Assembly (NCBI GenBank): GCA_029782355.1
Contig: JAKOUY010000037.1
Coordinates: 124,001 to 188,000, forward strand
From: Actinomycetes bacterium
GTDB taxonomy: Bacteria > Actinomycetota > Acidimicrobiia > Acidimicrobiales > Ilumatobacteraceae
DNA: 64,000 nt
Direction of reading: 5' to 3'
Shown here: positions 42,234 to 52,167 of the stretch, one piece after another
Position numbering within the stretch: the stretch's first letter is position 1
How the letters are laid out: the number at the start of each line of letters is the position of its first letter
Notes under the pieces: model-generated
What the model saw: the letters and a program-made list of their open reading frames with translations, nothing else
What the model was told of the DNA's origin: nothing
Database searches by the model: none
Translations under genes and position numbers: made by a program

Positions 42234-42725
42234 ATGAACCCACCCCCCGGCGGACGCGACCCGATCGTGGTCACCGATCTGGCCGGCACCTGCCTGTTCG
42301 CCGTCGCCGGTGCCGTGGCCATCGCCAGCCGCCACGGCTGGTCCGATGCCGTGCTCGTGGTCGTCTCCCTCGTGCTGTTCGCCGTCGGGGTGGGTGTCGC
42401 CCTGTGGGCCTACGCCGTCGCCGTCGAGCGGTCGCGCACCGACGAGATCGCCGTGGCCGGGCTGTACCTGCTGGCCGGACCGGTGGCGCCGCGGTCGGTC
42501 AAGGTGCGGATGAACCTGGCCGTCGTGGCGCAGGTGATCATCGCCCTGGTGGTCGCCATCGCCGGGGCGTCCGGGTTGCGCCACGGCCAGAAGAACGTCC
42601 TCGCCTTCGCCGCCCTGGTGCCGATGTTCGGGGTCGGGATGAACGGCCTGTGGGCAGCCAAGCGGGGCTCGTTCGGTGCTCGGCAGGTGGTCGAGAGACG
42701 GCGCAGCGGCCGAAAAATCGGCTAG
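42234..42725 (+). CDS. integral membrane protein, function unknown
   Basis: 163 residues from ATG 42234, 7 nt after the glycosyltransferase. Four hydrophobic segments (about residues 12-32, 38-60, 96-113, 122-140). A basic tail ends the protein. No catalytic motif. In many actinobacteria a small membrane protein sits between a Pim-type glycosyltransferase and an SRPBCC gene, as here. Function not known. Confidence 0.75.
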   Translation: MNPPPGGRDPIVVTDLAGTCLFAVAGAVAIASRHGWSDAVLVVVSLVLFAVGVGVALWAYAVAVERSRTDEIAVAGLYLLAGPVAPRSVKVRMNLAVVAQVIIALVVAIAGASGLRHGQKNVLAFAALVPMFGVGMNGLWAAKRGSFGARQVVERRRSGRKIG

Positions 42726-42734
42726 AACACAGGT

Positions 42735-43169
42735 ATGGCCGAAACGGCAACGCAGACCATCTCGATCGCCGCACCGCCCGACCGGGTGTGGGCCATCGCC
42801 GCCGACGTCGAGCGCTATCCGGAGTGGGCCAAGGACGTCAAGGACGTCACCGTACGCAGCCGCGATGACGACGGCCGGCCGATCGACGTCGAGTTCCGCG
42901 CCTCGGCCCTCGGGCGCAGCACGCACTACACCCTGCGCTACGACTACACCTCGGCTCCGGGTTCGCTGGCCTGGAACATCGTCCGCGGTGACATCACCCG
43001 ACGGATCGACGGGGCCTACACCTTCAGTGCCTCGCCCACGGGCGGCACCGACGTGCGCTACGACCTGATCATCGAGCTGGCCGTCCCGCTGCCCGGGTTC
43101 GTCAAGCGGCGGGCCGAGGTGCGCATCCTCAACACCATGCGCGAGCTCAAAGAACGCGCCGAGTCGTGA
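42735..43169 (+). CDS. SRPBCC (START/polyketide-cyclase-like) protein
   Basis: 144 residues. The helix-grip fold is indicated by ISIAAPPDRVWAIAADVERYPEWAKDVKDV (key APPDRVWAIAADVERYPEW, about residues 12-30) and the C-terminal amphipathic helix (VKRRAEVRILNTMRELKERAES). Members bind hydrophobic ligands in a deep pocket. The position next to the PimB-like gene suggests lipid handling, without proof. The stop overlaps the glucokinase start (GTGA). Confidence 0.8.
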   Translation: MAETATQTISIAAPPDRVWAIAADVERYPEWAKDVKDVTVRSRDDDGRPIDVEFRASALGRSTHYTLRYDYTSAPGSLAWNIVRGDITRRIDGAYTFSASPTGGTDVRYDLIIELAVPLPGFVKRRAEVRILNTMRELKERAES

Positions 43170-44110
43170 GCCTGCCCCGCCTGGGCATCGACATCGGCGG
43201 GACCAAGTGCCTCGGCGTGGTGCTCGGCGAGGACGGGATGCGCCTGGCCGAGAGCCGCCGCCCGACGCCGCGCGGCGCGGCGGCCATCGTCTCCTCGCTG
43301 GCCGCCCAGGCCGAGGAGCTGGCTGGCGAGGTGGGCGGGGTGGCCTCGGTCGGCATCGGCATGCCCGGGCTGGTCACCCGCGACGGGGTGATCAAGGCCT
43401 CGCCGAACCTCGTCGACGTAGCCGACTTCCCGGTCGGCCGGATGCTGTCGGAGCGCCTCGGTCGGCCGGTCGAGGTGGACAACGACGCCACGTGTGCGGT
43501 GGCCGCCGAGTGGCGTGTCGGGGCCGCGGTCGGCCGGACCGACGTCATCATGGTCACCCTCGGCACCGGCATCGGCGGGGGCATCGTGGCCAACGGGCGG
43601 CTGGTCCGGGGGGCCAACGGGTTCACCGGGGAGATCGGCCACGTGGTCGTCGACCCCGACGGCCCGCCCTGCCCCTGCGGCCGCCGCGGCTGCTGGGAGC
43701 GCTACGCCTCGGGCTCCGGCCTGGCCCGCCTGGCGCGCGAGGCGGCCGTCGGCAAGCGCTTGAAGCGGATCGTCGAGCTGGCCGGAGGCGATCCGGAGAA
43801 CGTCCGCGGCGAGAACGTCCAGGCCGCGGCACGCGAGGGTGATCCCGACGCCCTGGCCGTGGTCGACCTGTTCGGCAAGTGGGTGGCGCTCGGGCTGGCC
43901 AACCTGACCAACGTGCTCGACCCGCAAGCGTTCGTGCTCGGTGGCGGCCTGGCCGCATCGGCGGACCTGTACATCGGCCCGATCCAGAAGTGGTTCACCC
44001 GCCTGCTGTACGCGCCGGAGTTGCGCCCCCATCCGGATCTGACCTTTGCCGTGCTCGGCGAGTACGCCGGCGCGGTCGGCGCCGCGCTGCTGGCCGAGGT
44101 CCATCACTGA
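43166..44110 (+). CDS. ROK-family glucokinase
   Basis: 314 residues from GTG 43166. Phosphate-1 loop GIDIGGTKCLGVVL (residues 7-20), catalytic Asp in VEVDNDATCAVAAEW (about 102-116), ROK zinc motif with EIGH...CPCGRRGCWE (about 152-175). It phosphorylates glucose or a similar hexose with ATP or polyphosphate. It has no DNA-binding domain, in contrast to the next gene. Translationally coupled to the SRPBCC gene. Confidence 0.88.
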   Translation: MSLPRLGIDIGGTKCLGVVLGEDGMRLAESRRPTPRGAAAIVSSLAAQAEELAGEVGGVASVGIGMPGLVTRDGVIKASPNLVDVADFPVGRMLSERLGRPVEVDNDATCAVAAEWRVGAAVGRTDVIMVTLGTGIGGGIVANGRLVRGANGFTGEIGHVVVDPDGPPCPCGRRGCWERYASGSGLARLAREAAVGKRLKRIVELAGGDPENVRGENVQAAAREGDPDALAVVDLFGKWVALGLANLTNVLDPQAFVLGGGLAASADLYIGPIQKWFTRLLYAPELRPHPDLTFAVLGEYAGAVGAALLAEVHH

Positions 44111-44121
44111 CGGCCCCACCG

Positions 44122-45408
44122 ATGACCGTCAACGGCTCGTCGTGGCCGCCACCGCCAGGCGCCCAGGGGGCCGACCGCCTCGACATCCGCCGGCACAACC
44201 TGTCCGTGGTCCTGCGCCTGCTGGCCGCCGGCGGGCCGCGTTCCCGAGCCGGTCTGGCCACGTCCACCGGGCTCACCAAGGCCACGGTCTCCAGCCTGGT
44301 GGGCGAGCTGATGTCCCGCCGCCTGGTCCGCGAGCGGGGGCCGGAGGGTGGTCAGCGGCTCGGCCGCCCGGCGACGCTGGTCGAGCTGGACGGCTCGCAC
44401 GTGGTCACCCTGGGGGTCGAGCTGAACGTCGGCCACGTCCGCGTGCTCGGGGCCGATCTGCGCGGCCGGTCGGTGTACGAGCACCGTCAGGACCTGCACG
44501 GGGACACCCGCCGGGTCGACGAGGTCGTCGACCAGCTGGTCGTCCAGGTCAACCAGGCCGTCGACGACCTCGTCGCCCGGCAGTGCATCGTCGCCGGCGC
44601 CAGCGTGGCCATCCCCGGCATCGTCGACGGCGAGCGTGGCGTGGTCACCTTCGCCCCGAACCTGGCCTGGCGGGGTGTCCCGCTGCGCCAGCTGCTCGCC
44701 GGGCGGCTGCGGCTGCCGGTCGAGCTGGCCCTGTTCAACGAGGCCAACCTCGGTGCCGTGGCCGAGCATCGCGCCGGCGGTCACGGCGCGGCCGACGACC
44801 TCGTGTACATCCTCGCCGCCGACGGGGTGGGGGCGGGCGTGATCGTCGGTGGGGCCCTGGTGCTGGGGGTCGGTGGCGCCGCCGGGGAGCTGGGCCACAC
44901 CACCGTCCAGGCCCGCGGTCGGCGATGCACCTGCGGGAGCCGCGGCTGCTGGGAGACCTTGATCGCCGCCCGCGGCCTGCTGCACGAGACGATGCCCGAC
45001 CGGGCCGACGGCCTGCTGAGCGGTGGGCGGCTGAGCGCCGACGACGTCGTCGCCGCGGTCACGGCCGCGGCGCACGCCAAGGACGGAGCGGTGCTCGAGG
45101 GGCTGCGCAGCTACGGGCGCTGGCTGGGGATCGGGCTGGCCAACGTGATCGACACCTTCAATCCGGGGGTGGTCGTCCTCGGCGGGTTCCTGCCGGACAT
45201 CGCCCCGTGGGTGCTGCCGGCGGCGCAGGAAGCGGTGATCCGCCACTCGCTGGCGGACTCGGCGCGGGCCTGCCGGATCGAGCTGACCCGCCTCGGGTTC
45301 TCCCCGTCGGCCAAGGGCGGGGCGATCGTGGCCGCCGAGCGGATCTTCGCCGACCCGACCGTCGTGGCCGCCGCCGGTGGGCGTGTGCCGGTTGACACAC
45401 CGAGTTAG
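44122..45408 (+). CDS. ROK-family transcriptional repressor (NagC/XylR type), probable inositol-operon regulator
   Basis: 428 residues from ATG 44122. The winged HTH is at about residues 20-85 (SRAGLATSTGLTKATVSSLV). The ROK sugar-binding part follows with the zinc motif ELGHT...CTCGSRGCWE (about 257-278); the ATP loop is degenerate, as in repressors. It should bind a sugar-like effector and release DNA. A 7-bp palindrome of the XylR/NagC type (GTTAGTT-N9-AACTAAC) begins in its own stop codon, in the promoter of the inositol operon, so it most likely controls that operon. Confidence 0.88.
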   Translation: MTVNGSSWPPPPGAQGADRLDIRRHNLSVVLRLLAAGGPRSRAGLATSTGLTKATVSSLVGELMSRRLVRERGPEGGQRLGRPATLVELDGSHVVTLGVELNVGHVRVLGADLRGRSVYEHRQDLHGDTRRVDEVVDQLVVQVNQAVDDLVARQCIVAGASVAIPGIVDGERGVVTFAPNLAWRGVPLRQLLAGRLRLPVELALFNEANLGAVAEHRAGGHGAADDLVYILAADGVGAGVIVGGALVLGVGGAAGELGHTTVQARGRRCTCGSRGCWETLIAARGLLHETMPDRADGLLSGGRLSADDVVAAVTAAAHAKDGAVLEGLRSYGRWLGIGLANVIDTFNPGVVVLGGFLPDIAPWVLPAAQEAVIRHSLADSARACRIELTRLGFSPSAKGGAIVAAERIFADPTVVAAAGGRVPVDTPS

Positions 45409-45426
45409 TTTGGACTATGAACTAAC
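45392..45426 (+). promoter_or_regulatory. promoter and ROK-type operator of the inositol operon
   Basis: TTGACA (45392-45397), an 18-nt spacer and TATGAA (45416-45421). GTTAGTT (45404-45410) and AACTAAC (45420-45426), with a 9-nt spacer, cover the region from mid-spacer past the -10 box. The ATG of iolE is at 45430, 8 nt after the -10 box: leaderless and occluded by any bound repressor. Confidence 0.75.
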
Positions 45427-45429
45427 TGC

Positions 45430-46323
45430 ATGATCGGCACGCCGCGCCCCGTCACGGCGCGGCTGGCGGCCGCCCCGATCTCATGGGGGATCTGCGAGGT
45501 CCCCGGGTGGGGTCCGCAACTCAGCCCGGAGCGGGTCCTCGGGGAGATGCGCCAGCTGGGCATCACCGCCACCGAGCTCGGCGCGATCGGCTGGCTGCCC
45601 ACCGACCCGGCACGAGCCCGGGACCTGCTCGACCGCTACGGGCTGTCGCTGATCGGCGGGTTCGTCCCGCTGGTCCTGCACGACCCGGCGCGTTCGGCCG
45701 AGTCGCTCGAGTCGGCCCGGGCCACCGCGGCGACGCTGGCCGCGGCAGGCGGGCGGTACTTCGTCACCGCGGTGGTGTCCAGCCTGTCCAGTTGGGACCG
45801 TCCGGCCCTCGACGCGGCGGCCTGGTCCCTGCTGCTGGCCAACCTCGACGCCGTCGACGCCGTCGCCGCTGACCACGGGCTGGTGCAGGCGGTGCACCCG
45901 CACGTCAACACGCTGATCGAGACCGCCGAGGAGTTCGAGCGGTTCGTCGCCGGCTGCGCGGCGCGCTTCACCCTGGACACCGGGCACCTCCTGCTGGGCG
46001 GCGCCGACCCGCTGGACGTCGCCCGTCGTCATCACGATCGCACCGCCCTGGTGCACATCAAGGACGTCGACGCCCGGGTCGCGGCGCGCCTCGGCGGCGG
46101 TGAGCTGAGCCTGATGGAGGCCGTCATCGCCGGGTTGTTCCCGTCGGCGGGCCAGGGCAGCGCCCCGATCGCCGCCACCGTGACCGCGCTGGAGGACGCC
46201 GGATACGACGGGTGGTACGTGCTCGAACAAGACGTCTCGCTGACCGAGATCCCCGCCGAGGGTGCCGGGCCCTCGACGGGGGTGCAGGCCAGCATCGAGT
46301 ACCTTCAGTCTCTGGATGCGTGA
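45430..46323 (+). CDS. iolE: inosose dehydratase-like sugar isomerase/epimerase
   Basis: 297 residues. The TIM-barrel opening AAPISWGICEVPGWG (about residues 14-28) is typical of IolE. Metal ligands are visible in VHPHVNTLIET (about 156-166), FTLDTGHLLLGG (about 179-190) and ALVHIKDVD (about 205-213). IolE dehydrates scyllo-inosose to a diketone in inositol breakdown. It is the first gene of the operon and follows the ROK-controlled promoter directly. Confidence 0.85.
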   Translation: MIGTPRPVTARLAAAPISWGICEVPGWGPQLSPERVLGEMRQLGITATELGAIGWLPTDPARARDLLDRYGLSLIGGFVPLVLHDPARSAESLESARATAATLAAAGGRYFVTAVVSSLSSWDRPALDAAAWSLLLANLDAVDAVAADHGLVQAVHPHVNTLIETAEEFERFVAGCAARFTLDTGHLLLGGADPLDVARRHHDRTALVHIKDVDARVAARLGGGELSLMEAVIAGLFPSAGQGSAPIAATVTALEDAGYDGWYVLEQDVSLTEIPAEGAGPSTGVQASIEYLQSLDA

Positions 46324-46383
46324 CGCGCGCCAGTGAAACCGCCGGCTCGCCGGCACCCAATCCACATTCCACAAGGGGGAACG

Positions 46384-47361
46384 ATGAAGACAAGCCGGCT
46401 CGCTCTGGCTTCCGTAGCAACTGCCGCGGTGGCACTCGCCGCCGTCAGCACCGCGTCGGCAACGACGCCGCCCACCACGCCGGCCAGCGGGGGTTCGGGC
46501 AAGATCACCATCGCCATGGTCACCCACAGCGACGACGGCATCTTCTGGTCGGTCGTCAAGAAGGGCGCCGAGGCTGCCGCCAAGAACCTGGGCGTCGACC
46601 TGAAGTGGGAGGCCTCGAACAACGACAGCGCCAAGCAGGCCCAGATGGTGGAGGCCGACGTCGCCGCCAAGGTCAGCGGCATCGCCGTCTCGCTGGCCGA
46701 CCCGGCAGCGCTCTCCGGCCCGGTCAAGGCCGCCGTCGCCGCCGGCATCCCGGTGGTCACGCTGAACTCCGGCTCGGACAAGTTCAAGGAACTGGGCGCC
46801 ATCACCCATGTCGGCCAGGACGAGAAGGTGGCCGGCAACGGCGCCGGCGAGAAGTTCAAGGCGGCTGGTGCCAAGAAGCTCCTGTGCATCATGCAGGAGC
46901 AGGGCAACGTCGGTCTGCAGGCCCGTTGCGACGGCGCCAAGGAGACCTTCGGTGGTGACGTGACCATGATCAACACCTCCGGCGACGCCGACCAGACCAC
47001 CTCGCAGAGCGAGATCAAGGCCGCCATGCAGGCCGATTCGTCGATCGACGCGGTGTTCGCCACCGGGCCGGTCGGCGCGGTGCTGGCCGTCAAGGCCGCC
47101 GAGGAGTTGGGCGTCAAGCCGATGATCGGCTCGGTCGACCTCAGCGACGAGCTGCTCGCCGACATCGCCGACGGCAAGGTGGCCTTCACCATCGACCAGC
47201 AGCAGTACCTCCAGGGCTACCTGTCGGTGCTGTTCCTGTACCTGTACATCACCAACGGCAACACCGTCGGTGGCGGCCTGCCGGTCTACACCGGCCCCGG
47301 CTTCGTCACCAAGGACAACGTCGCCCAGGTGAAGGCGCTGGTCGCCTCCGGTACCCGCTGA
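46384..47361 (+). CDS. periplasmic-type sugar/inositol-binding protein of an ABC importer
   Basis: 325 residues from ATG 46384 with AAGGGGG 4 nt upstream. Signal peptide (about residues 1-25, ending ASA), Thr/Pro linker, then the type-I binding fold: ITIAMVTHSDDGIFWSVVKKGAE (key THSDDGIFWSVVKKG), VDLSDELL and QQQYLQGYLSVL. No lipobox Cys seen, so anchoring may rely on another feature. Captures a sugar or cyclitol outside the membrane; myo-inositol is inferred from the operon. A strong hairpin follows the gene. Confidence 0.85.
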   Translation: MKTSRLALASVATAAVALAAVSTASATTPPTTPASGGSGKITIAMVTHSDDGIFWSVVKKGAEAAAKNLGVDLKWEASNNDSAKQAQMVEADVAAKVSGIAVSLADPAALSGPVKAAVAAGIPVVTLNSGSDKFKELGAITHVGQDEKVAGNGAGEKFKAAGAKKLLCIMQEQGNVGLQARCDGAKETFGGDVTMINTSGDADQTTSQSEIKAAMQADSSIDAVFATGPVGAVLAVKAAEELGVKPMIGSVDLSDELLADIADGKVAFTIDQQQYLQGYLSVLFLYLYITNGNTVGGGLPVYTGPGFVTKDNVAQVKALVASGTR

Positions 47362-47401
47362 GTCGGGTGATCTGACCGGCTCCACGGAGCCATCACACGA
47401 A

Positions 47402-47433
47402 CCGGCCGGGGATCCTCAGGGGTCCCCGGCCGG
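47402..47433 (+). terminator. perfect hairpin between binding-protein and permease genes
   Basis: CCGGCCGGGGA (47402-47412) and TCCCCGGCCGG (47423-47433): an 11-bp perfect stem with a 10-nt loop, no U-tract. It probably acts as partial terminator or 3' shield so that binding protein is made in excess over the membrane parts. Confidence 0.6.
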
Positions 47434-47469
47434 TGCCGTACCGTGCGCACAGAACGACAGGGGGATGGG

Positions 47470-49541
47470 ATGAGCACGACGGAAGCAGCTGCGGCACCGG
47501 CCGACTCCGAACCGCGTGACGAGCGCATCGCCTTTCGCGGTCCGATGCAACGCCTGCTGATCTCGCCCGAGATCGGCGCGATCGTCGGCGCCACCTTGGT
47601 ATGGGCACTGTTCTGGGCCACCGGCCAGCAGTTCGGTGAGGCCTCGGCCACCCTCAGCTGGCTCGACGCCGCCGCCCCGTTCGGCATCATGTCGGTGGCC
47701 GTCGCCCTGCTGATGATCGGCGGCGAGTTCGACCTGTCGTCCGGCGTGATCGTCGGATCGACGGGCATCTTCGTGGGCATCTTCGCCCAGCGGTTCATGG
47801 GCAACGGTGGGCCGCTGTGGATGGCCATCGTCCTGGCCTTCCTGGCCGCGGCCTGCATCGGCTGGATCAACGGCTGGTTGGTCAACCGGACCGGGCTGCC
47901 GAGCTTCATCGTCACCCTGGCCACGTTCTTCGTGCTCCGCGGCGTCAACCTGGTGTTCAGCAAGCGGCTGATGAACAAGGTCATCGTCGAGAACATCAAC
48001 GGCGAGACCATCAAGGACATCGCCGGGTTCCAGTGGTGGTTGTCCGACAAGTGGAACTACAAGGCGGCATCGTTCGGCTGGCGCAACCAGGTGTTCTTCG
48101 GCCTCGTGCTGGCCGGAGCCGTCCTGCTGGTGGCCGGGCTGCTGGAGCAGTCGCTGAAGCGCCGCACCGACCGCCCGCCGGCGTGGGCGCCGGTCGGCAC
48201 CGTGGTCGGTCTGGCCGCCACCGTGCTCGGCATCGTCCTGGCGCACACCACCGACGGGGTCGGCGCCAACCTGCTGGCCGGGCTGGTCGGCCTGCTCGGG
48301 GCCGTCGTCGCCACGGTGTCGTGGGCGGCATGGCGCTACGAGACCCACGGTCCGACGGGGACGTTCTCCCTGACCGGTCGGGCGCTGCTGCTCACCATCG
48401 TGGGCGCGGCCTGCGTGCTGCTGGCCTGGCTGGTGACCCGGCCCCTGAAGCTCGACGATCGCCGCCAGCTGCTGTCGATCCCGCCGCACGCCATCAAGGT
48501 GCTGATCGGTGCGGTGGCCGCCGTGGTGGCCGGCGGCCTGGCCCTGCGCTACGCCCTCGGCAAGCTGCTGCGGGCTCGTTCCGGTGGGCAGACGGTCGGC
48601 GCGCTGGCCGTGCCGCGCGTCGCCGTGATCACCGCCATCGCCGCCGGCCTCGGGCTGACCACCGTCATCGTCTTCCTGCAGATGGCGACGGTGCAGGGAT
48701 TCCGGGCCATCGTGCTGATCGGGCTCGGTGTCCTCGGCATCGTCCTGCTGCTGGTGGCCAAGGGTGCGGCGCGCAAGACCTCGACACGCGCCCAGCTGCT
48801 CCCTGGGCTGATCGCCGTGGTCGCCATCGTCGGCTACGCCGTCGTGCTGCGCGCCGACTCGCACGCCGTGCGGTTCCGCGCCGGGCTGTTCACGGTGCTG
48901 CTGCTTATCGCCGCCGCGGTCCTGGCGAACACGATCATCGAGCTGCACCAGGTCAAGCGGGTGGCGTTCGAAACCCGACCGGACCGCGTCGGTCGTGGTC
49001 TGGCCAGCCTCGGCGTGTTCCTGGCCGGGGGCGGCCTGGCGCTGCGCCTCCTGTTCAGTGGCCAGAACATCTACCGCTGGATCGTCTGGTGGCTGGTCAT
49101 CACGGCCGTGGCAGCCTTCGTGCTGTCGCGCACCAAGTGGGGCAACTGGATCTTCGCCGTCGGTGGCAACAAGGAGGCCGCCCGGGCGGTGGGCGTTCCC
49201 GCCGATCAGGTCAAGGTCGGCCTGTTCGTGATGGTCTCGCTGCTCGGCTGCCTGGTCGGGGTGATGACCGCCCTGCGCTTCGGCAGCGTCACCGCCGCCG
49301 CCGGGGTGGGCAAGGAGTTCGAGTACATCATCGGCGCGGTCGTCGGCGGCTGCCTGATGACCGGCGGCTACGGCTCGGTGATCGGCGCCTCGGTGGGGGC
49401 GATGATCGCCCCGATCACGCTGAACGGCATCCCGCTGTCGAAGTGGAACTCGGACAACCGGTTCATCTTCCTCGGCGTCGTGCTGCTGGCCGCGGTCCTC
49501 GTCAACCAGAAGATCCGCAAGAAGGCACAGGAGGCCCGCTG

Positions 49542-49542
<1 letters not shown>
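47470..49542 (+). CDS. ABC sugar permease (CUT2/RbsC-like) with a large internal membrane insertion
   Basis: 690 residues from ATG 47470 (AGGGGG 8 nt upstream). Residues about 30-180 match the first half of RbsC-type permeases ([19 protein letters not shown], key [28 protein letters not shown]). Residues about 530-690 match the second half ([34 protein letters not shown]). Between them lies about 330 residues with eight or so extra hydrophobic segments, roughly doubling the usual 320-400 length. The reading frame is continuous. It imports the sugar captured by the binding protein. The added domain is unrecognised. Confidence 0.85.
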
Positions 49543-50303
<761 letters not shown>

Positions 50304-50306
50304 CCG

Positions 50307-51257
50307 ATGACCGAGCTGGACCTGCTGACCGTCGGGCGAATCTGCACGGATCTGTACGCCGAGCAACTGGGGGTGCCGCTGGCGGAGGTCCGCTCGTTCC
50401 GCAAGTCGGTGGGCGGGACGGCGACCAACGTGGCGGTGGCGGCATCCCGTCTCGGACATGCCGCCGCCGTGTTCACCAAGGTCGGCGCCGACCCGTTCGG
50501 GGACTACGTCGTCGGCGCGCTGGCCGGGACCTTCGGGGTCGACACCCGCTTCGTCGGCCGCCACGACACGCTGCGCACGCCCCTGGCCTTTGCCACCATG
50601 GAGGATCCGGCCGAACCGGTGCTGATCTTCCGACGCGAGCCGCAGGCCCCGGAGATGACCATCACGCCCGACGAGGTCGACCTCGACCTCGTCGCCGCGG
50701 TGCCGATCCTGTGGATCCCGGCTGGGACGCTGGCCGAGGAGCCGAGTCGCTCGACCGTCATGACCCTGCTCGGCCGGCGGGCCAGGCGGGCCCACACCAT
50801 CGTCGACCTGGACTGGCGGCCGGTGCTGTGGGGTGGCGACGTCGACCGCGCCCACCTGGCCGTCGAGGAGGCACTGGCCCACGCCACGCTGGCCATCGGC
50901 AACCGGGCGGAGTGCGAGATGGCGGTGGGGACGCCAGACCCCGACGCGGCTGCCGACCGCCTCCTCGATCGCGGCCTGGACGGGGCGATCGTGAAGATGG
51001 GCGGCGACGGCGTCCTGGTCGCCACCGCCGACGGTGCTCGGCGGCGGGTGCCGCCGCGGCGGGTCGAGGTGGTCTGCGGCCTCGGGGCCGGCGACGCCTT
51101 CGGTGGGGCGCTGTGCCACGGCCTGCTGTCGGGCTGGGACCTGGCTCGCTGTGTCGAGGCGGGCAATGCCGCGGGGGCGATCGTCGCCTCCCGACTGATG
51201 TGCGCCGACGACATGCCCACGGCAGCGGAGATCGACGAGGTCCTCGGCGGTGGCTGA
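50307..51257 (+). CDS. iolC: 5-dehydro-2-deoxygluconokinase (PfkB family)
   Basis: 316 residues. The PfkB opening DLLTVGRICTDLYAEQLG (about residues 4-21) is the IolC type, with the substrate loop KSVGGTATNVAVAASRLGH (about 33-51) and the C-terminal GLGAGDAFGGALCHGLL signature holding the catalytic Asp (about 257-273, key GAGDAFGG). It phosphorylates 5-dehydro-2-deoxygluconate. Placement between the importer and the aldolase fits pathway order. Confidence 0.88.
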   Translation: MTELDLLTVGRICTDLYAEQLGVPLAEVRSFRKSVGGTATNVAVAASRLGHAAAVFTKVGADPFGDYVVGALAGTFGVDTRFVGRHDTLRTPLAFATMEDPAEPVLIFRREPQAPEMTITPDEVDLDLVAAVPILWIPAGTLAEEPSRSTVMTLLGRRARRAHTIVDLDWRPVLWGGDVDRAHLAVEEALAHATLAIGNRAECEMAVGTPDPDAAADRLLDRGLDGAIVKMGGDGVLVATADGARRRVPPRRVEVVCGLGAGDAFGGALCHGLLSGWDLARCVEAGNAAGAIVASRLMCADDMPTAAEIDEVLGGG

Positions 51258-52167
51258 CGTGCGGCTGACCGACCAGCAGTGGCTGGGCCTGATCGAGCAA
51301 CGCGCCACCCAGCCGGCGGCCGCCGTGCAGCGGCTGCGTAGCCGGCCGCGCCGCCCGCTGCTCACCGACGGGCGGCTGTTCGTCATCGCTGCCGACCACA
51401 CCGCCCGGGGCATGCTGGGCGTTCCCGGCCAGCCGCTCGTCATGGCCGACCGGCGGCGGATGCTCGACGCCCTGCTGACCACGCTGGCCCACCCGGGGTG
51501 CGACGGGGTGCTGGGCAGTCCCGACGTGCTGGAGGAGCTGGCGCTGCTCGGCGCCCTGGACGGCAAGCTGGCCTTCGGCACCACCAACCGCGGCGGGATC
51601 ATGGGCGCGGCGTGGGAGCTCGACGACCGGCCAACGGCCTACGCCCCGCAGGACCTGGCGGACTGCGGGCTGGACGGCGGCAAGCTGCTGCTGCGCATCG
51701 CCGACGACGACGCCGGCACCGCCACGACCCTGCAATGGGCGGCCGAGACGGTGGGCCAGTGCGCCCGCCTGGGGCTGCCGATCATGGTCGAGCCGTTGCC
51801 GTACCACCATGTCGCCCACCCGGCGGCGCCCGGGACGGCCAAGCTGCTGGACGACGACGACGCACTGATGCGCGCCGTGGCCATCGGCGCCAGCCTCGGA
51901 CACACCGGCTCGGCGACCTGGCTGAAGGTCCCCGCCGGCCGCGACCCGCACCGGATGCTGGCGACCACCACGTTGCCGGCACTGATCCTGGGCGGGAGCC
52001 CGGGTCCCGATCCGCAGGCCACCTACGCCAGCTGGGAGGCGGCCATGGCGGTGCCGAACGTGCGCGGCCTGGTCGTCGGCCGTGCGCTGCTGTACCCGCC
52101 CGACGGCGACGTGGCCGCAGCCATCGACCGAGCGGCCCGTATCGTGAGGCCGAAGGGAGACTGGTGA
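51250..52167 (+). CDS. Cgl0159-type (beta/alpha)8 aldolase-like protein
   Basis: 305 residues from GTG 51250, overlapping iolC by 8 nt. The segments LFVIAADHTARGML (about residues 42-55), GKLAFGTTNRGG (about 105-116) and ALILGGSPGPDP (about 242-253) are typical of the Cgl0159/DeoC-like barrel family found in actinobacterial inositol clusters. It probably cleaves 5-dehydro-2-deoxygluconate 6-phosphate, replacing IolJ. Assignment rests on context plus remembered family motifs. Confidence 0.75.
   Translation: MADVRLTDQQWLGLIEQRATQPAAAVQRLRSRPRRPLLTDGRLFVIAADHTARGMLGVPGQPLVMADRRRMLDALLTTLAHPGCDGVLGSPDVLEELALLGALDGKLAFGTTNRGGIMGAAWELDDRPTAYAPQDLADCGLDGGKLLLRIADDDAGTATTLQWAAETVGQCARLGLPIMVEPLPYHHVAHPAAPGTAKLLDDDDALMRAVAIGASLGHTGSATWLKVPAGRDPHRMLATTTLPALILGGSPGPDPQATYASWEAAMAVPNVRGLVVGRALLYPPDGDVAAAIDRAARIVRPKGDW

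Noticed and set aside
46343-46356. GCCGGC palindrome before the sugar-binding protein gene
   Set aside because: Two adjacent copies of a self-complementary hexamer are expected often at this GC content and the loop is too small.
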